A program made the position numbers and the translations under genes. The notes under the pieces were generated by a model, which saw only the letters and a program-made list of their open reading frames with translations, was not told the DNA's origin and did not search any database. A stretch of DNA of 14,431 bases from Oscillospiraceae bacterium (GTDB lineage Bacteria > Bacillota_A > Clostridia > Oscillospirales > Oscillospiraceae), in NCBI GenBank assembly GCA_902789835.1, contig CADAPN010000046.1:1-14431 (forward strand), read 5' to 3'. Shown piece by piece: positions 12,377 through 14,431 of this stretch (within the stretch, counting starts at the first letter, position 1; each line of letters starts with the position of its first letter).

Positions 12377-12413
12377 CACAAATCCGGCTCTTGAAAAAAG
12401 AGCCGGATTTGTG
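12377..12413 (+). terminator. Strong 16-bp hairpin after the DUF5684 gene
   Basis: CACAAATCCGGCTCTT (12377-12392), loop GAAAA, AAGAGCCGGATTTGTG (12398-12413): a perfect 16-bp stem. No T run follows immediately; six T come only at 12434-12439. It probably marks the 3' end of the DUF5684 mRNA, either as a U-poor terminator or a stability hairpin. It lies 49 bases before the next ATG. Confidence 0.6.
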
Positions 12414-12462
12414 GATTTGTGGCAAAAATATCGTTTTTTATTCTTGTTTCAGGAGGAATACC

Positions 12463-14130
12463 ATGCAAAAGGAGAGTACGATACAACAATTCGGTCTGAA
12501 AGCAGTGGGCCTCATCCTTGCGCTTCTGATCCTGATCGCCGGTACAGTGGGAATCAATATCGCATATGCAGCAGACGACTGGGACGACGGCGGCTCGTGG
12601 GACGACGGCGGCTCGTGGGACGACGGCGGCTCGTGGGACGACGGCGGCTCGTGGGACGACGGCGGCTCGTGGGATGACGGCGGCTCGTGGGATGACGGCG
12701 GTTCCTGGGACGACGGCGGTTCCTGGGACGACGGCGGTTCGTGGGACGACGGCGGCTCGTGGGACGACGGCGGCATCTGGGACGACGACGGCAATGACGA
12801 CGGCTATGCCGTGGGTTATGACGCTGCGGATGATCCCGAAGCAGAGACTGCGTCCAGCGACTACGAACCTTACTTTGTGACGGCGGAAGGCGGAATGGGC
12901 GTCTTCAGGGCCGGGGACGGCAGCTACGTACGGGAAAACGATGACGAAGACCCGGAGTATGAAGACGACGAGTATCTTTCCTACTACGTGAACATCAAAA
13001 ACACGGATCCCAATGATCATCGTGAGCAGCCGGCCTCCTACCGGATCGACGGCGGGATCGAAAAACCGTTCAGTGATGTCACGCAGACCGAGGGCGGCGA
13101 GACCCAGTACCATGTCGATCTGCAGGATATGGCCGAGCTGGACCCCGGGCTTCACGAGATTGAGGTTTTCGCGAATAATGAATGGGTCCGCACGGATCGT
13201 TTTTATGTTCCACGGGACTGGGATGAGATCATGAACGAGCCCACCGAGGAGCAGATCAATGCCGTCTCGAAGACCGGACGCTCCACTTATGTGGTCTATT
13301 ATCCGGAGTTTGAGGAAACAATCGGGCTCAAAGAGTATTCACTGGATTTTTCCATTGACAAGATGGACAAAGGAACATATTTCAGCACCATCAGTGCCGG
13401 CCTGGACGTGTCGGAACTCTATCTGAGAGGAATGAATCTGACATCAAACTACGGCAGTACCGGCGGCCTTTACGGTGGTTTCCAGTGCTTGGATAACGGC
13501 AAGACAGGCGTCATTATGACAGTATGGAACGTTATCGGCACCGACAAGCAGGGCAACAAACAGGTCATCAAAGCAAAGCCCCTGTATATGGATGAAGAAG
13601 GCAAGGTTCTTGACAGAGAGGAAGGTTCAGAGGGAGAAGGCGACTTCCAACAGTTCAAGATGGAATATCCCTGGCAGGCGCAGCATCCTTACCGCATGCT
13701 GGTTCAGATGGGGAAAAACGAAGCGAACGGCAACGCCACAGCGACGATGCAGGTATGCGACCTGACGACGCAGGAATGGAAGAAGCTGGTCACCTGGGAC
13801 CTTGGATTCCCGTGTGAATATATCAAGACGGAGAATCTGGCCGGGTTCCTTGAAAACTACGATACACAGTACTGCGGCAGCGTACGAAGCGCCAATTTCT
13901 CGAACATTCGCGGTCTTGACTCGGACACCGGAGAGTGGGTTGCCGCAGATTCCGTCAAGTTTACGACAAACAACGGAATGGACGATTTCAACTATGTCGG
14001 CAGTTACCAGTTTGGTTCCGAGGGTAACTCCTACTATGCGATTACGTCCGGTGTGGACGGCCTGTGCAAACCTGCGGAAAGCGGCACATCTTTCACCGTA
14101 AATAACCCCACCGCAGAAAAACCGTACTGA
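12463..14130 (+). CDS. Secreted DUF3472 protein with N-terminal W-D-D-G-G-S repeats
   Basis: The start at 12463 follows AGGAGG (12451-12456) and gives a signal peptide ending A-Y-A before Ala37; the longer frame upstream runs through the hairpin. The product is 555 residues. Residues 40-111 are twelve six-residue acidic repeats. Residues about 112-330 are a mixed domain with an acidic segment (N-D-D-E-D-P-E-Y-E-D-D-E). Residues about 335-510 match DUF3472: Y-G-G-F-Q, M-T-V-W-N, G-E-G-D-F-Q-Q-F, Y-P-W-Q, Y-R-M-L-V, E-W-K-K-L, L-A-G-F-L-E-N and V-R-S-A-N-F-S-N. DUF3472 is found in secreted proteins of gut bacteria and often accompanies carbohydrate-related modules; its activity is not established. 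There is no wall-anchor motif. No clear promoter was found in the gap, so readthrough from 11927 is possible. Confidence 0.85.
   Translation: MQKESTIQQFGLKAVGLILALLILIAGTVGINIAYAADDWDDGGSWDDGGSWDDGGSWDDGGSWDDGGSWDDGGSWDDGGSWDDGGSWDDGGSWDDGGSWDDGGIWDDDGNDDGYAVGYDAADDPEAETASSDYEPYFVTAEGGMGVFRAGDGSYVRENDDEDPEYEDDEYLSYYVNIKNTDPNDHREQPASYRIDGGIEKPFSDVTQTEGGETQYHVDLQDMAELDPGLHEIEVFANNEWVRTDRFYVPRDWDEIMNEPTEEQINAVSKTGRSTYVVYYPEFEETIGLKEYSLDFSIDKMDKGTYFSTISAGLDVSELYLRGMNLTSNYGSTGGLYGGFQCLDNGKTGVIMTVWNVIGTDKQGNKQVIKAKPLYMDEEGKVLDREEGSEGEGDFQQFKMEYPWQAQHPYRMLVQMGKNEANGNATATMQVCDLTTQEWKKLVTWDLGFPCEYIKTENLAGFLENYDTQYCGSVRSANFSNIRGLDSDTGEWVAADSVKFTTNNGMDDFNYVGSYQFGSEGNSYYAITSGVDGLCKPAESGTSFTVNNPTAEKPY
12580..12795 (+). 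repeat. Twelve tandem 18-bp repeats encoding W-D-D-G-G-S
   Basis: Trp codons recur every 18 bases from 12580 to 12778. Ten units code W-D-D-G-G-S, followed by W-D-D-G-G-I and W-D-D-D-G-N. The first five units are identical in DNA (TGGGACGACGGCGGCTCG); later ones differ only at silent positions (GAT for GAC, GGT for GGC, TCC for TCG) until the last two. Because the unit is a multiple of three, slippage would change length but not frame. There are no spacers, so it is not a CRISPR array. Confidence 0.95.
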
Positions 14131-14155
14131 CAAACAAGAAAAACGCATGATAAAC

Positions 14156-14199
14156 AAAGCGGCGGATCAGGAAGCTGAGCTTCCCGGTCTGCCGCTTTT
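14156..14199. terminator. Terminator after the DUF3472 gene
   Basis: AAAGCGGC (14156-14163) pairs with GCCGCTTT (14191-14198). A mostly paired middle section continues to an inner stem GGAAGC/GCTTCC closing a TGA loop. TTTT closes the right side and A-rich sequence precedes the left. It would work for the DUF3472 gene and, in the other direction, for the minus-strand remnant ending at 14211. Confidence 0.75.
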
Positions 14200-14210
14200 G
14201 AAGGCCGTAA

Positions 14211-14431
14211 TCAGTCTGCTATGGGGAGACGGACCTCCAGAGAGGTGTTGCCGATGACAGCTGATCGTTCATCGTTTTCCTGCCTGCCATTTTCAATATA
14301 AACCTTAGGTTGTATTCAATTTGCTAAACTGAAATTTTACTTCCTGGCAATTACAATCGGTTGATAGAATCCTGATTCCTCCGGGAATTTCCAAATCACC
14401 TGACTGCAACCACTGGATAAAAGCAGATTCG
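14211..14431 (-). pseudogene. Possible broken minus-strand gene end
   Basis: Read on the minus strand, one frame from the window edge to about 14308 encodes a plausible stretch (F-I-Q-W-L-Q-S-G, then I-P-G-G-I-R-I-L, then E-V-K-F-Q-F). A different frame from 14315 to the stop at 14213-14211 encodes V-Y-I-E-N-G-R-Q followed by N-T-S-L-E-V-R-L-P-I-A-D. Joined by a frameshift near 14308-14320, these resemble the C-terminus of a GyrI-like effector-binding domain, which commonly ends in E-x-x-[IL]-P-[IV]. Neither frame spans the whole region alone, and the DNA is more AT-rich than its neighbours. It could also be chance. Nothing else is seen after the terminator at 14199. Confidence 0.28.

Noticed and set aside
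12580..12795. CRISPR-like periodic repeat
   Set aside because: 18-bp units are contiguous with no spacers and stay in the reading frame of a secreted protein. The same applies to the 60-bp repeats at 4673-4972.
11851..13155. 434-codon open frame on the minus strand
   Set aside because: It crosses two well-supported plus-strand genes, a promoter and a hairpin. Its repeats are just the reverse of the W-D-D-G-G-S array.

Overview
The window looks like a piece of chromosome from a GC-rich, gut- or rumen-type member of the Clostridia (Lachnospiraceae/Oscillospiraceae-like). This is inferred from strong AGGAGG ribosome sites, short small-gene transcription units, DUF3472, DUF5684 and clostripain-type proteins, and two small proteins with double-glycine export leaders. 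No taxonomic marker gene is present. I see no rRNA, tRNA, CRISPR array, transposase or phage gene.

Layout. 2-1792: a MATE-type membrane transporter fused to an RsbW-like ATP-binding domain. 1854-2505: a good housekeeping promoter, a possible 11-codon leader ORF and a zinc-ribbon membrane protein. 2552-7291: a plus-strand run of four genes: a tiny LysM protein with a double-glycine leader, a 675-residue secreted protein with an Ig-like domain and 20-residue C-terminal repeats, a Thr-rich small lipoprotein and an S41-family peptidase. A hairpin sits at every junction, and the run ends in a strong bidirectional terminator. 7321-9044 (minus strand): a second double-glycine-leader peptide and a secreted TlpA-like thioredoxin with a prealbumin-like domain. 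9327-11870: a membrane-anchored clostripain-family (C11) peptidase, divergent from the thioredoxin gene. 11927-12348: a DUF5684 membrane protein. 12463-14130: a secreted DUF3472 protein with twelve six-residue W-D-D-G-G-S repeats. 14200-14431: a terminator and a probable broken minus-strand gene end.

The most notable result is a shared promoter architecture. The LysM peptide, the thioredoxin and the clostripain-like protease are each preceded by GGYTGGA-N4-GGTTGGA, with exactly 10 bases to a -10 box. The second double-glycine peptide has a different 7-4-7 direct repeat (CTGTGAC) 11 bases from a -10 box. Paired 7-mers with an 11-bp period, replacing the -35, are how PhoB/OmpR-family response regulators activate promoters. 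I therefore infer a small regulon controlled by a regulator not encoded here. Most of its visible output acts outside the membrane: a glycan-binding LysM peptide, a repeat-bearing surface protein, proteases and a thiol-disulfide protein. A cell-envelope or secreted-peptide system is the simplest reading, but its function is not shown by the sequence. The double-glycine peptides would need a C39-peptidase ABC exporter, which is not in this window.
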